Shown here: positions 1 through 6,842 of the stretch, one piece after another
Numbering within the stretch: the first letter of the stretch is position 1
Layout of the letters: every line of letters starts with the position of its first letter
Assembly: GCA_937924675.1 (NCBI GenBank)
Contig: CALEVL010000223.1
Coordinates: 1 to 24,265, forward strand
Source of the DNA: an uncultured Ignavibacteria bacterium
GTDB taxonomy: Bacteria; Bacteroidota; Ignavibacteria; Tepidaquicellales; Tepidaquicellaceae
DNA length: 24,265 bases
Direction: 5' to 3'
Notes under the pieces: generated by a model
The model's database searches: none
What the model was told of the DNA's origin: nothing
What the model saw: the letters and a program-made list of their open reading frames with translations, nothing else
Position numbers and translations under genes: made by a program

Positions 1-776
1 CCGCCTAAAAAAATGTACGCTCTGCCGGTACCAGTACTGAAACCTGAGGCACCGACTAATACATCGGAGAATCCGTCACCGTTTACATCGCCTGCATTTG
101 AGACAGATACTCCAAATAAATTGCTTGCTGCTTCACCAGTCATTGTAACATCAGCAGTATTATTCATTATCGATCCGCCAAAATAAATATATGCTTTGCC
201 CGTCTGAGAAGTATTTCCATAAGCACCGACAATCACATCAGAATATCCGTCTCCATTTACGTCGCCTGCAGTAGATACTGATCTTCCGAAATAGTTATTC
301 GTTGCCGCACCTGTCAGTATTACATTTGCAACTGTACTCATGTTCAATCCTCCATAATAAATGTACGCTCTGCCTGTACTTGTGGAATAGTTCTGAGCTC
401 CGATAACAATATCATCGTAGCCGTCACCGTTCACGTCTCCGGCACTGCTGACGGATACTCCAAAATTTTCACCCGCATTCAATCCGTTGAACACTCTTCT
501 CTGAAAAGAATCGCCTTCAGGGTCCTCCTGCAATCGGCTGGAATTTGAATTGTTATCATCATTAATTAATTTATTTCCGTTTTCATCAACCAGTCCGTTA
601 AGCCATTCTTGAGTTACCCCTTCAGGTAGAGAATCGGACTTGTGTTGTTGTGATTGCATTATTTGCTGCGGAAAAGAATTTGTTTCTGCATTAACGTTTA
701 AAGAATTGGATTCTGCGTTGGAACAATTCATACAAATCATTCCGGTAATCAGAAATATTTTTGACAGCATTTTCAT
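1..776 (-). CDS. FG-GAP (integrin-alpha-like) repeat surface protein, N-terminal part
   Basis: The frame is open from an ATG at 774-776 to the left edge (258 codons), so the C-terminus is missing. Residues 1-21 are a hydrophobic export signal ending near CMNCSNA; the cysteine leaves lipoprotein processing possible, but the lipobox is poor. Around residues 48-80 comes the segment SDSLPEGVTQEWLNGL, followed by EDPEGD, shared with the two FG-GAP proteins further right. Three FG-GAP repeats of about 57 residues follow, each with FG-x-SVS-x-AGDVNGDG and ending in GRAYIY-type strands. The DVNGDG loop is the calcium-binding loop of integrin-alpha propeller blades. By analogy with its paralogues the full protein probably has about 14 blades and a dockerin-like C-terminus, but that is inferred. 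It is divergent from the helical gene at 938 across a 161-bp spacer. Ligand and role are unknown. Confidence 0.88.
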   Translation of the reverse strand, partial: MKMLSKIFLITGMICMNCSNAESNSLNVNAETNSFPQQIMQSQQHKSDSLPEGVTQEWLNGLVDENGNKLINDDNNSNSSRLQEDPEGDSFQRRVFNGLNAGENFGVSVSSAGDVNGDGYDDIVIGAQNYSTSTGRAYIYYGGLNMSTVANVILTGAATNNYFGRSVSTAGDVNGDGYSDVIVGAYGNTSQTGKAYIYFGGSIMNNTADVTMTGEAASNLFGVSVSNAGDVNGDGFSDVLVGASGFSTGTGRAYIFLG

Positions 777-937
777 GGGAATTGTTTTATTTTTTTAGAA
801 ATCATTATGAACGATTTATCTCTGAAGTTAATAACCTCTGAAGCAAAAATAATTTAGTTGTTTTGATTCTCCAAAGAATTTTTTTTGAAATAGCATCCTG
901 ACTTTAACATCCCGCAATTAGTTCATAATTTGCCACT
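777..937. promoter_or_regulatory. Divergent intergenic region between an FG-GAP gene and helical gene A
   Basis: This 161-bp AT-rich spacer lies between two divergent starts and must hold the promoters of both. I see no clear Shine-Dalgarno before either ATG, no strong hairpin, and no unambiguous Bacteroidota-type -33/-7 pair. A near match to the -7 motif, TAATTTG, lies at 926-932, but it is only a few bases before the ATG of the plus-strand gene, too close to be convincing. Confidence 0.4.
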
Positions 938-2413
938 ATGTTAAAATACAGCGTCATACAAATACTGAAATCATTGTCCGGCAAGGAAATTGGGCTTTTC
1001 GATAAATTCATTCGCAATCCGTTTCATAATAAGAACATCAAAGTTATAGAGTTTTTTGAATTACTGACCAAACATCATTCTGACTATTCAACCGAGCAAT
1101 TATCAAAGGAGAGTCTTTTCAAATCAATGATGGGAGATGCTGTATATAAAGAGTCGTACATTCGAAATCTGTTTTCGGATTTGAACGTGCTTGCAGAGAG
1201 ATTCATTAAAATCAATCTTACAGAAAACAATCTTAAATTCGAGAAGCTCTTTATTGAAGAACTGAAGAACAGGGATTTGTTTGATATAGCAGAGAAAAAG
1301 ATCAGACCTTTTGAAAAGAAAGTCAGGTCCCGCAGAGCGAAAGATCATAATTATTACGAAGACATTAATTTCGTCTACGAAATCAGAAGTTTTCTTATAG
1401 TTGACAAGGCACTGACAGATAATTTCAGAGATAAGCAGCTGAATAATACGATGAAGTTATTCCTAATTTCAATTATTGAGAATGTGTTTTATATGATTGT
1501 TGAAGAGCAGCGTGTGAATGTAAAGCACAGATATGATTTTTTAAAACACTTGTTGACCTACATGAAGAATCATCAGTCAGAATTTGAAGATTCTCCATTA
1601 ATGATGATTTATTTTCACTTAAGCAATTGTTTCCTCTCTGAGCACTCAAAAGAAAGTGATTATCATTTCAATATTGCTGGAAAGTACTTTCGAAGATATT
1701 TTTCCGCTCTTACAAAGATCGATAAGAAGAATATTTATTCCGTTATGCAGGTTTATTTCATAAATAAAATTTCCGCCGGTGACAATTCCCTCAACAAGGA
1801 TTTTTTAAAATTCATGCTTGATATGTTGAAGTTTAATGTGCTTTCTCACAAGGAAAGTGATCACATTGATTTGAATCTGTACAGGAATATTCTGATACTC
1901 TGCACAATGGAAAGGGAAATAGGAACACTGAAGAAATTTATCTCCAATTATATCCGATTCGTAGATATAAATAGCCGGGAATCCATACTTGCATATTCAA
2001 ATTCACATTTGAGTTTTCTGCAGGGTAAATTTCAAAAAGCCCTGGAGCTGAGTAATAATATTAACTTCAATGATCTGCTGAATTCTACAAAAGATAATCT
2101 CTATTTCAAGAATGATATTAAAACGTTGACACTCAGAAGTCTCTACGAATTAAATGCTTTTGAAAGCGCAATTTCATTTATTGATGCATACAAGCATTTT
2201 CTCAGAAATTCAAAACTAATGAAGGAAGAAATGAGAAGTAATTATTTGTTTTTTGTAAACTCAGTCAGTGAATTGATAAGACTAAGAAATAGACCTGATG
2301 AATTTGCTTTTAAAAAATTCAAATCCAGGTTGAACTCTTCAAAATTTACAGGTGCAAAGTGGGTCTTAGAAAAATTAAATGAGGTTGAAAGTAATTACAC
2401 TTCTCAATTGTAA
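938..2413 (+). CDS. All-helical ~500-residue protein A (uncharacterised Bacteroidota-type family)
   Basis: 491 residues with no signal peptide or membrane segment, so probably cytoplasmic. The composition is rich in Leu, Phe, Lys, Asn and Glu, with the rhythm of stacked helices (TPR-like solenoid by appearance). The N-terminus, with ILKSLSGKE and then LFDKFIRNPFHN, matches the start of helical protein B (6843, with LFEKFVASPYFNN) and more weakly protein C (14588, with SMSGKEKLFFRKKY), so the three are paralogues. From memory this resembles a family of Bacteroidota hypothetical proteins beginning with a phrase like 'LTKSEKRYFK'; I know of no established function and did not verify the match. 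The ATG fits the start of the family alignment. It is divergent from the FG-GAP gene to its left. Scaffold or adaptor roles are possible but not shown. Confidence 0.85.
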   Translation: MLKYSVIQILKSLSGKEIGLFDKFIRNPFHNKNIKVIEFFELLTKHHSDYSTEQLSKESLFKSMMGDAVYKESYIRNLFSDLNVLAERFIKINLTENNLKFEKLFIEELKNRDLFDIAEKKIRPFEKKVRSRRAKDHNYYEDINFVYEIRSFLIVDKALTDNFRDKQLNNTMKLFLISIIENVFYMIVEEQRVNVKHRYDFLKHLLTYMKNHQSEFEDSPLMMIYFHLSNCFLSEHSKESDYHFNIAGKYFRRYFSALTKIDKKNIYSVMQVYFINKISAGDNSLNKDFLKFMLDMLKFNVLSHKESDHIDLNLYRNILILCTMEREIGTLKKFISNYIRFVDINSRESILAYSNSHLSFLQGKFQKALELSNNINFNDLLNSTKDNLYFKNDIKTLTLRSLYELNAFESAISFIDAYKHFLRNSKLMKEEMRSNYLFFVNSVSELIRLRNRPDEFAFKKFKSRLNSSKFTGAKWVLEKLNEVESNYTSQL

Positions 2414-2476
2414 TGTTAAAAATAGGAGGCATAAGATTATTAAATTTTGTCTGTATTCTAAAATGTGAATTCCCAT

Positions 2477-2644
2477 GGGTCACCCATCCTGCAGATAGTG
2501 CATTCGATTAACCGACTTCTGGCAGGCAACGAAGTATCAACATCAACGAATGACATCACTATCACACTCCAAATTATAGTTGCAACTCCTGTACTGCCCC
2601 GGCGAATCAGTTGCATCATAGCCGCATACATCAAAATGAAATTG
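2477..2644 (-). repeat. Dispersed repeat copy R1 (possible protein-coding relic)
   Basis: This segment aligns with 8472-8638 with one 1-base gap; the central ~125 bp differ at only about a dozen positions. Read on the minus strand, both copies encode GVATII and then VDTSLPARSRLIECT, and several differences are silent in that frame (for example AGA/CGA for Arg, GTG/GTA for Val). Copy R1 is open in that frame for 68 codons (2458-2664). It lies about 60 bp after the stop of helical gene A; R2 lies about 130 bp after helical gene B. I do not recognise the peptide. It may be the remnant of a mobile element or a noncoding repeat. Confidence 0.6.
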
Positions 2645-2715
2645 CAGCGTAGGCTGGAAAGCATAGCTGAATATGGAAGTCAATGATAAAGTGACGGGTA
2701 ATTTGTTGGCACATA

Positions 2716-2851
2716 CCCGCAACTAATGTCGCGGGCTGTGTGGAATATTATGTTTCAATTCCTTGGTTTGCTTCTGCATTCCTACCTCCGACTGAAGTCG
2801 TGGGCTGAGTGGTTTGATGTTTCTTCCTGCCCACGATTAAAATCGTAGGCT
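2716..2851. repeat. Three degenerate REP-like hairpins in the convergent spacer
   Basis: Three inverted repeats lie at about 2716-2735, 2785-2804 and 2829-2851. Each is built on the plan CCCACGA-x-T-AA-A-x-TCGTGGG and followed by GGCTG(A/T)GTG. Left arms are partly decayed (CCTCCGACT in the second copy). Better copies lie at 16191-16481. The spacer separates convergent genes (stops at 2413 and 2920), so the hairpins could act as bidirectional terminators; their repeated asymmetric tail suggests a REP-type mobile repeat. No transposase is present in the window. Confidence 0.65.
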
Positions 2852-2873
2852 GAGTGTATTAAACTTGCTGCAT

Positions 2874-2915
2874 TAATTCGTAATTCCTAATTCGTAATTC
2901 CTAATTCTCAATTCC
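2874..2915. repeat. Heptanucleotide tandem repeat, six units of (T/C)AATTC(N)
   Basis: Six consecutive 7-bp units (TAATTCG, TAATTCC, TAATTCG, TAATTCC, TAATTCT, CAATTCC) end four bases before the stop codon of the dockerin-like gene at 2920. AATT-based heptads also occur just beyond the stops at 11858, 16530 and 20134. They resemble the short tandemly repeated repetitive sequences known in some cyanobacteria; function unknown. Confidence 0.8.
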
Positions 2916-2919
2916 CTCC

Positions 2920-3645
2920 TCACGGTCTTATTACACTCATAAAATTCGCCGCATTGTTATCGGCAATTGCAAAGTCAGTTCCGTCAACAAAGTTGTCTCC
3001 GGTAAGATCCGAAATAACATAGCCGCTAGCAAAGATTGCAGCATCATTGTCTAACATGCTCACATCGGTTGCATCCACAGTTCCGTCCTGGTTTACATCG
3101 CCGCTGTAGAATCCGAATCTCACCGGTGAGACATCAATCTGCTTCATGTTATTCCCGTACGCCTGCGTATTCACAGTTGAGAAACTATAAGTAAGTGAAC
3201 CTCCAGTAAATGCTTGCGCAGTCTTACTCCAAGTTTCAATCGAGTTCCTGTGTTTTGTCACAATAAAATAATTCACTCCGCTTACCGGGAATGAAAATGT
3301 AAATATTCCGGTGCCTGACGAACTCAATGTGGACTTAGTTGAATCTATAATAGAGTATGGGGAATTTGAATTTCTCAAAAATACTCTGACAGTATCACTT
3401 GTCATTAGATTAGAGGCTGGATTGTAGAAGCCTTCTATAAGCACTGTAAGATTAAGAGTGGAAAACAATCCGCACACTATCCCTCCGCCCGTTAATGTAC
3501 CATTAATTACAACATTATCAGCACATACCGAAGCACCGGTCTGAACTTCGAGGCTTGTGCCCGTCTGATAATTTAGCACACTCTGACTGAATGTGATTGA
3601 AGTAATCGTTAGTATAAGAATCGCAATAATATTTATTGTTTTCAT
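2920..3645 (-). CDS. Small secreted protein made mostly of the shared C-terminal dockerin-like module
   Basis: 241 residues. A signal peptide occupies about residues 1-20 (hydrophobic core, cleavage near FS-Q). A short beta-rich stretch reaches about residue 60 and includes two Cys (ASVCADN, GGIVCGL). The rest is the module shared with the proteins at 11858, 16530 and 20134: a beta-rich part containing FYNP, VFLRNSNSPYS and KHRNSIETWS, then two calcium-loop motifs, DVNQDGTVDATD and DLTGDNFVDGTD, and the tail NNAANFMSVIRP. The loops follow the D-x-N-x-D-G-x-x-D-x-x-D plan of dockerins, although the second has Thr and Asn at the usual Asn and Gly positions. It is the last gene of the operon; its ATG overlaps the upstream stop (ATGA), with AGGAGG seven bases before it. 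It may be an anchor or partner for the fibre proteins (inference). Confidence 0.85.
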   Translation of the reverse strand: MKTINIIAILILTITSITFSQSVLNYQTGTSLEVQTGASVCADNVVINGTLTGGGIVCGLFSTLNLTVLIEGFYNPASNLMTSDTVRVFLRNSNSPYSIIDSTKSTLSSSGTGIFTFSFPVSGVNYFIVTKHRNSIETWSKTAQAFTGGSLTYSFSTVNTQAYGNNMKQIDVSPVRFGFYSGDVNQDGTVDATDVSMLDNDAAIFASGYVISDLTGDNFVDGTDFAIADNNAANFMSVIRP

Positions 3646-4967
3646 TTAACGCCTCCTGATTTAACTTGCTCAATACTTGTGTTATCAAGTTTAAGTTCTT
3701 CTAATTTACTTACTAAAAGATTTTGTGATTGCTCTAAATTCTGGAGTCTTTGTTTCATCTCATTGTTTTCATACTTCAGTTCATCTTTCTCCGCCTTAAG
3801 CTCCTGTATTGCCTTCACCATCACCGGCAGAAGATTACCATAAGTCGCTTCAAGCTTTTCGGGATTGTCTTTCAGAACAAGATTCAGCCAGTCTGCATTT
3901 TCGGTTGTCTGAACTTCATCAAGCTCCTGTGAAATAAATCCTGCCGTGAAAGTTTCTTTCATTTTACTTCCGTCTGACTTATTTCCTTCATACCATTCTC
4001 TTTTGTCCCAGTTGAACTGACGCGGCTTCACCTTCATCAGAAAATCAAGTCCGAGTGTCAGATCTGCAATATTCTTTTTATCTCGCATATCTGACAAGCT
4101 TGAGATAGTCTGCACATTGCAGCGAAGAAACTGAACAAATCCATTGCCGAGTGTTACCTGATCCAAAGCTGTAGCCGAACTTGGGGCAGCATCAATGCCA
4201 ATGCAGGTCAAATTCGCTCCGGTTGTAATTGTTGATCCCGCATTATGACCTAAAGCTGTGTTGTAGTTTCCTGTATTGTTGAATAGAGAGTGATAACCTA
4301 TTCCGGTATTCTGAAAGCCGTTAGTGTTAGAGTTCAGTGATTGTACGCCCACAGCTGTATTGTTTGCGCCTCCAAAGTTATTTGATAAAGAAGAACTCCC
4401 CAACGCTGTATTATTAACACCGTTGTAGTTGACTGTTAATGAATAATTTCCCAGCGCTGTATTATCATTGCCGTTGTTATTGAAATATAAAGACTGATAT
4501 CCCAAAGCAGTGTTACGATATCCTGAAGTGTTGTTCTGTAATGAACTGGTTCCAACTGCTGTATTCTGATAACCGGTGTTATTAGAATATAGAGATTGAT
4601 TTCCTATTGCAGTATTGAAGAATCCCGTTGTATTGGAATATAAAGAATTACTTCCCACCGCTGAATTTCCATTACCCGTCATAGTAAAATTCCCGGAGTT
4701 AAGCCCCAAAAAAGTATTCGCACTTCCATAGTTGTGCAAAAACCTGTCTGCACCTTTAAACACAACACCCAGAGTTGAGCTTGTCGTATTTTCTAACCGT
4801 AATGATCCTAGTATGTTCACCTGACCTGTTGATTGATTCAATGTCAGATAATTATTTGATGCATCTTTAATCATAAAGATTCCGTTTGTGCCGAGCGTGT
4901 TCGTAATGCTTTGGGAATGTACACTTACAGAAATGAAACAACCTATTGCCACTAGTAATCTTCTCAT
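3642..4967 (-). CDS. Secreted fibre protein: 17-residue YadA-like repeats plus S74 intramolecular chaperone
   Basis: 441 residues. Signal peptide at about 1-19 (VSVHS-Q). Residues 101-245 are about nine repeats of 17 residues on the pattern NTALG-x-x-SL-x-x-N-x-x-G-x-x, the beta-roll type found in trimeric adhesin heads. Residues 289-385 form a peptidase S74 (chaperone of endosialidase) domain. Its motif SDMRDK at 292-297 places Ser and Lys five residues apart, as in the catalytic dyad known for phage endosialidase and tailspike chaperones. Residues 385-430 are a coiled coil. In that family the domain helps the trimer fold and then cuts itself off. The C-terminal codons AAA TCA GGA GGC carry the Shine-Dalgarno of the next gene. 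It is a paralogue of the gene at 4964-6400, sharing a 305-bp identical stretch. Confidence 0.9.
   Translation of the reverse strand: MRRLLVAIGCFISVSVHSQSITNTLGTNGIFMIKDASNNYLTLNQSTGQVNILGSLRLENTTSSTLGVVFKGADRFLHNYGSANTFLGLNSGNFTMTGNGNSAVGSNSLYSNTTGFFNTAIGNQSLYSNNTGYQNTAVGTSSLQNNTSGYRNTALGYQSLYFNNNGNDNTALGNYSLTVNYNGVNNTALGSSSLSNNFGGANNTAVGVQSLNSNTNGFQNTGIGYHSLFNNTGNYNTALGHNAGSTITTGANLTCIGIDAAPSSATALDQVTLGNGFVQFLRCNVQTISSLSDMRDKKNIADLTLGLDFLMKVKPRQFNWDKREWYEGNKSDGSKMKETFTAGFISQELDEVQTTENADWLNLVLKDNPEKLEATYGNLLPVMVKAIQELKAEKDELKYENNEMKQRLQNLEQSQNLLVSKLEELKLDNTSIEQVKSGGVK
3868..4172. repeat. 305-bp identical tract, copy 1 (partner at 5232-5536)
   Basis: By direct reading this stretch is identical base for base to 5232-5536. 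It spans most of the S74 domain of the two fibre genes, while the repeat regions and coiled coils on either side differ. This points to recent duplication or gene conversion confined to the chaperone module. Confidence 0.85.
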
Positions 4968-6400
4968 TTCTCTTCTCCTGATTTGACTTCCGTGATGTTT
5001 GATTCTTTTGATTTAATTCTTTCTAACTCGCTGACTAATCTATTTTGTTTTTGTTCTAATTTCAAAAGTCTTTGCTCGATTTCTTCATTCTCATTCTTCT
5101 GCTCAAGACTTTGTGCTCTCAACTTTTCACTTTCAATTTTTAACTCATCATTTTCTTCTTTAAGCTCTTGTATTGCCTTCACGATCACCGGCAAGAGATT
5201 TCCATAAGTTGCTTCAAGCTTATCCGGATTATCTTTCAGAACAAGATTCAGCCAGTCTGCATTTTCGGTTGTCTGAACTTCATCAAGCTCCTGTGAAATA
5301 AATCCTGCCGTGAAAGTTTCTTTCATTTTACTTCCGTCTGACTTATTTCCTTCATACCATTCTCTTTTGTCCCAGTTGAACTGACGCGGCTTCACCTTCA
5401 TCAGAAAATCAAGTCCGAGTGTCAGATCTGCAATATTCTTTTTATCTCGCATATCTGACAAGCTTGAGATAGTCTGCACATTGCAGCGAAGAAACTGAAC
5501 AAATCCATTGCCGAGTGTTACCTGATCCAAAGCTGTGGCCGAACTTGGCGCAGCATCAATGCCAATGCATGTTAAGTTCGCACCGGTAGTGATTGTAGAT
5601 CCGGCATTATGTCCCAGAGCAGTATTATAGTTTCCCAGGTTATTGTACAGAGAACGATATCCGACAGCAGTGTTTTGAAAGCCGATGCTGGTCCATCTTA
5701 AAGACTCAAAACCCATTGCCGTGTTATTACTGCCGTTAAAGTTGGTAAGTAAAGATGAATTTCCCACAGCTGTATTTTGAATTCCTGATGTGTTCTGGCT
5801 CAAAGTATTCATTCCTAAGGCTGTGTTAGAATGACCATTAGTATTGTTATATAAGGACCAGCTTCCTACTGCAGTGTTATAACTACCGTCATAATTTGTG
5901 TGTAATGTTTGATATCCCAAAGCAGTATTATAAAACCCATTGTAATTGGAGGATAAAGAATTATATCCAAATGCTGTGATATAACTGCCGCTGACATTGT
6001 TGATCAAAGCATTCCTTCCTACAGCTGTAATCTGATATCCTGTAGTGTTGTATTTTAAGGAATTCATTCCGAGAACCGTATTATCAGTACCTGTCATTGT
6101 GAAGTTTCCTGAGTTAACTCCCAAGAAAATATTATCTGTGCCGAAGTTGTGAAAGAACCTGTCTGTACCTTTATACATAACTCCTGTAGTTGAGCTGGTT
6201 GTATTCTCAAGTCGGAACGACCTGAGTATATTCAACTGACCTGTTGACTGGCTTACCGTCATGTACGTATTTACTGCATCTTTGATCGCAAATGTTCCGT
6301 TTGTGCCAATTGTGTTAGTAATGTTTTGGGAAATAGCTGACGTTGCAAACATTAGAAAAGCCAAAATCAGATTTCCTGGGTGAAGTAATTTCATTTTCAA
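4964..6400 (-). CDS. Secreted fibre protein, paralogue: 17-residue YadA-like repeats plus S74 chaperone
   Basis: 478 residues. Signal peptide at about 1-25 (ATSAIS-Q). Residues 107-262 are ten 17-residue repeats (NTALG-x-x-SL type). The S74 self-cleaving chaperone domain spans about 312-410, with SDMRDK at 315-320 matching the Ser/Lys dyad. The coiled coil is longer than in the paralogue (about 408-465). It is first of the two fibre genes, 27 bp downstream of the RHH gene, and overlaps the next gene by ATGA. No Shine-Dalgarno precedes its own ATG (a second ATG lies two codons on), whereas AGGAGA inside its last codons serves the next gene. The protein should trimerise and be exported; the surface target is unknown. 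Phage-fibre ancestry is possible, but no other phage gene is nearby. Confidence 0.9.
   Translation of the reverse strand: MKMKLLHPGNLILAFLMFATSAISQNITNTIGTNGTFAIKDAVNTYMTVSQSTGQLNILRSFRLENTTSSTTGVMYKGTDRFFHNFGTDNIFLGVNSGNFTMTGTDNTVLGMNSLKYNTTGYQITAVGRNALINNVSGSYITAFGYNSLSSNYNGFYNTALGYQTLHTNYDGSYNTAVGSWSLYNNTNGHSNTALGMNTLSQNTSGIQNTAVGNSSLLTNFNGSNNTAMGFESLRWTSIGFQNTAVGYRSLYNNLGNYNTALGHNAGSTITTGANLTCIGIDAAPSSATALDQVTLGNGFVQFLRCNVQTISSLSDMRDKKNIADLTLGLDFLMKVKPRQFNWDKREWYEGNKSDGSKMKETFTAGFISQELDEVQTTENADWLNLVLKDNPDKLEATYGNLLPVIVKAIQELKEENDELKIESEKLRAQSLEQKNENEEIEQRLLKLEQKQNRLVSELERIKSKESNITEVKSGEEK
5232..5536. repeat. 305-bp identical tract, copy 2 (partner at 3868-4172)
   Basis: Second copy of the S74-domain tract. 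The first mismatches are A/T-side differences just before the TCTTTCAG boundary and an A/G difference after GCTGT. Copies are in the same orientation 1364 bp apart, so recombination between them would fuse the two fibre genes. Confidence 0.85.
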
Positions 6401-6427
6401 GTTTTCGAATATTTAAATTGACAAAAG

Positions 6428-6697
6428 TTATTCATGTTTCTTGTGATTCTTCTTACTCTCCTGAGCAGGAAGCCTATTTGCAGGATTAATCTCGTTGTAA
6501 TATAATCTGACAGCCCTGCTTAGTACAAAATCCTTGCTTCCGTTTGTTATTGACTGTATTCTTTCAATCATACTGTGTGTAGAGTTCTTAAGCCGATATC
6601 CCTTCGATGTCTTTGGATCACTTCTCTTTACGGTACTAATCATTTTCAGAGTTGTTAACTTGTGCACTTCTTTGTGCACTTTACAAAAATGCATCAT
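6428..6697 (-). CDS. Small ribbon-helix-helix-like DNA-binding protein
   Basis: 89 residues from the first ATG, or 71 from the internal ATG at 6643. Residues 32-70 look like a ribbon-helix-helix (CopG/Arc-like) fold: a short strand KGYRLKN, helix STHSMIERIQSIT, then the turn NGSKD and helix FVLSRAVRLYYNEI. The tail is rich in Lys, Asn and Glu. Such proteins are usually dimeric repressors of their own operon. It is the first gene of the four-gene fibre operon, 27 bp upstream of the S74 gene and divergent from helical gene B. Two GTGCAC palindromes at 6662-6679 lie inside the longer reading frame but upstream of the internal ATG. I therefore favour the internal start, with those sites as the operator. 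There is no strong Shine-Dalgarno at either start. Confidence 0.7.
   Translation of the reverse strand: MMHFCKVHKEVHKLTTLKMISTVKRSDPKTSKGYRLKNSTHSMIERIQSITNGSKDFVLSRAVRLYYNEINPANRLPAQESKKNHKKHE
6660..6682. promoter_or_regulatory. Twin GTGCAC palindromes, candidate RHH operator
   Basis: TTGTGCACTT occurs twice with a 12-bp centre-to-centre spacing (GTGCAC at 6662-6667 and 6674-6679). Tandem short palindromes about one helical turn apart are typical operators for ribbon-helix-helix dimers. The pair is 19-36 bp upstream of the internal ATG (6643) of the RHH gene and in the region between it and the divergent helical gene B. If translation starts at 6697 instead, the same bases encode a KVHKEVHK repeat. 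Confidence 0.4.
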
Positions 6698-6842
6698 TGA
6701 TGCCTGTCATTGCAAAGAAAGTTTATTGGCAAACTAATCAGGAATTGAATATGATTTAATCAATTTGCATTGCTTAGCGTCTCGTTTTAGATGACTTTCA
6801 ACAAACAACGTTGAACTGCTAATTCTTAATTGTCTAATTGTT

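Noticed and set aside
3642..6400. Prophage tail-fibre region
   Set aside because: The S74 domains are phage-like, but the genes have signal peptides, and no capsid, tail, integrase or lysis gene is nearby.
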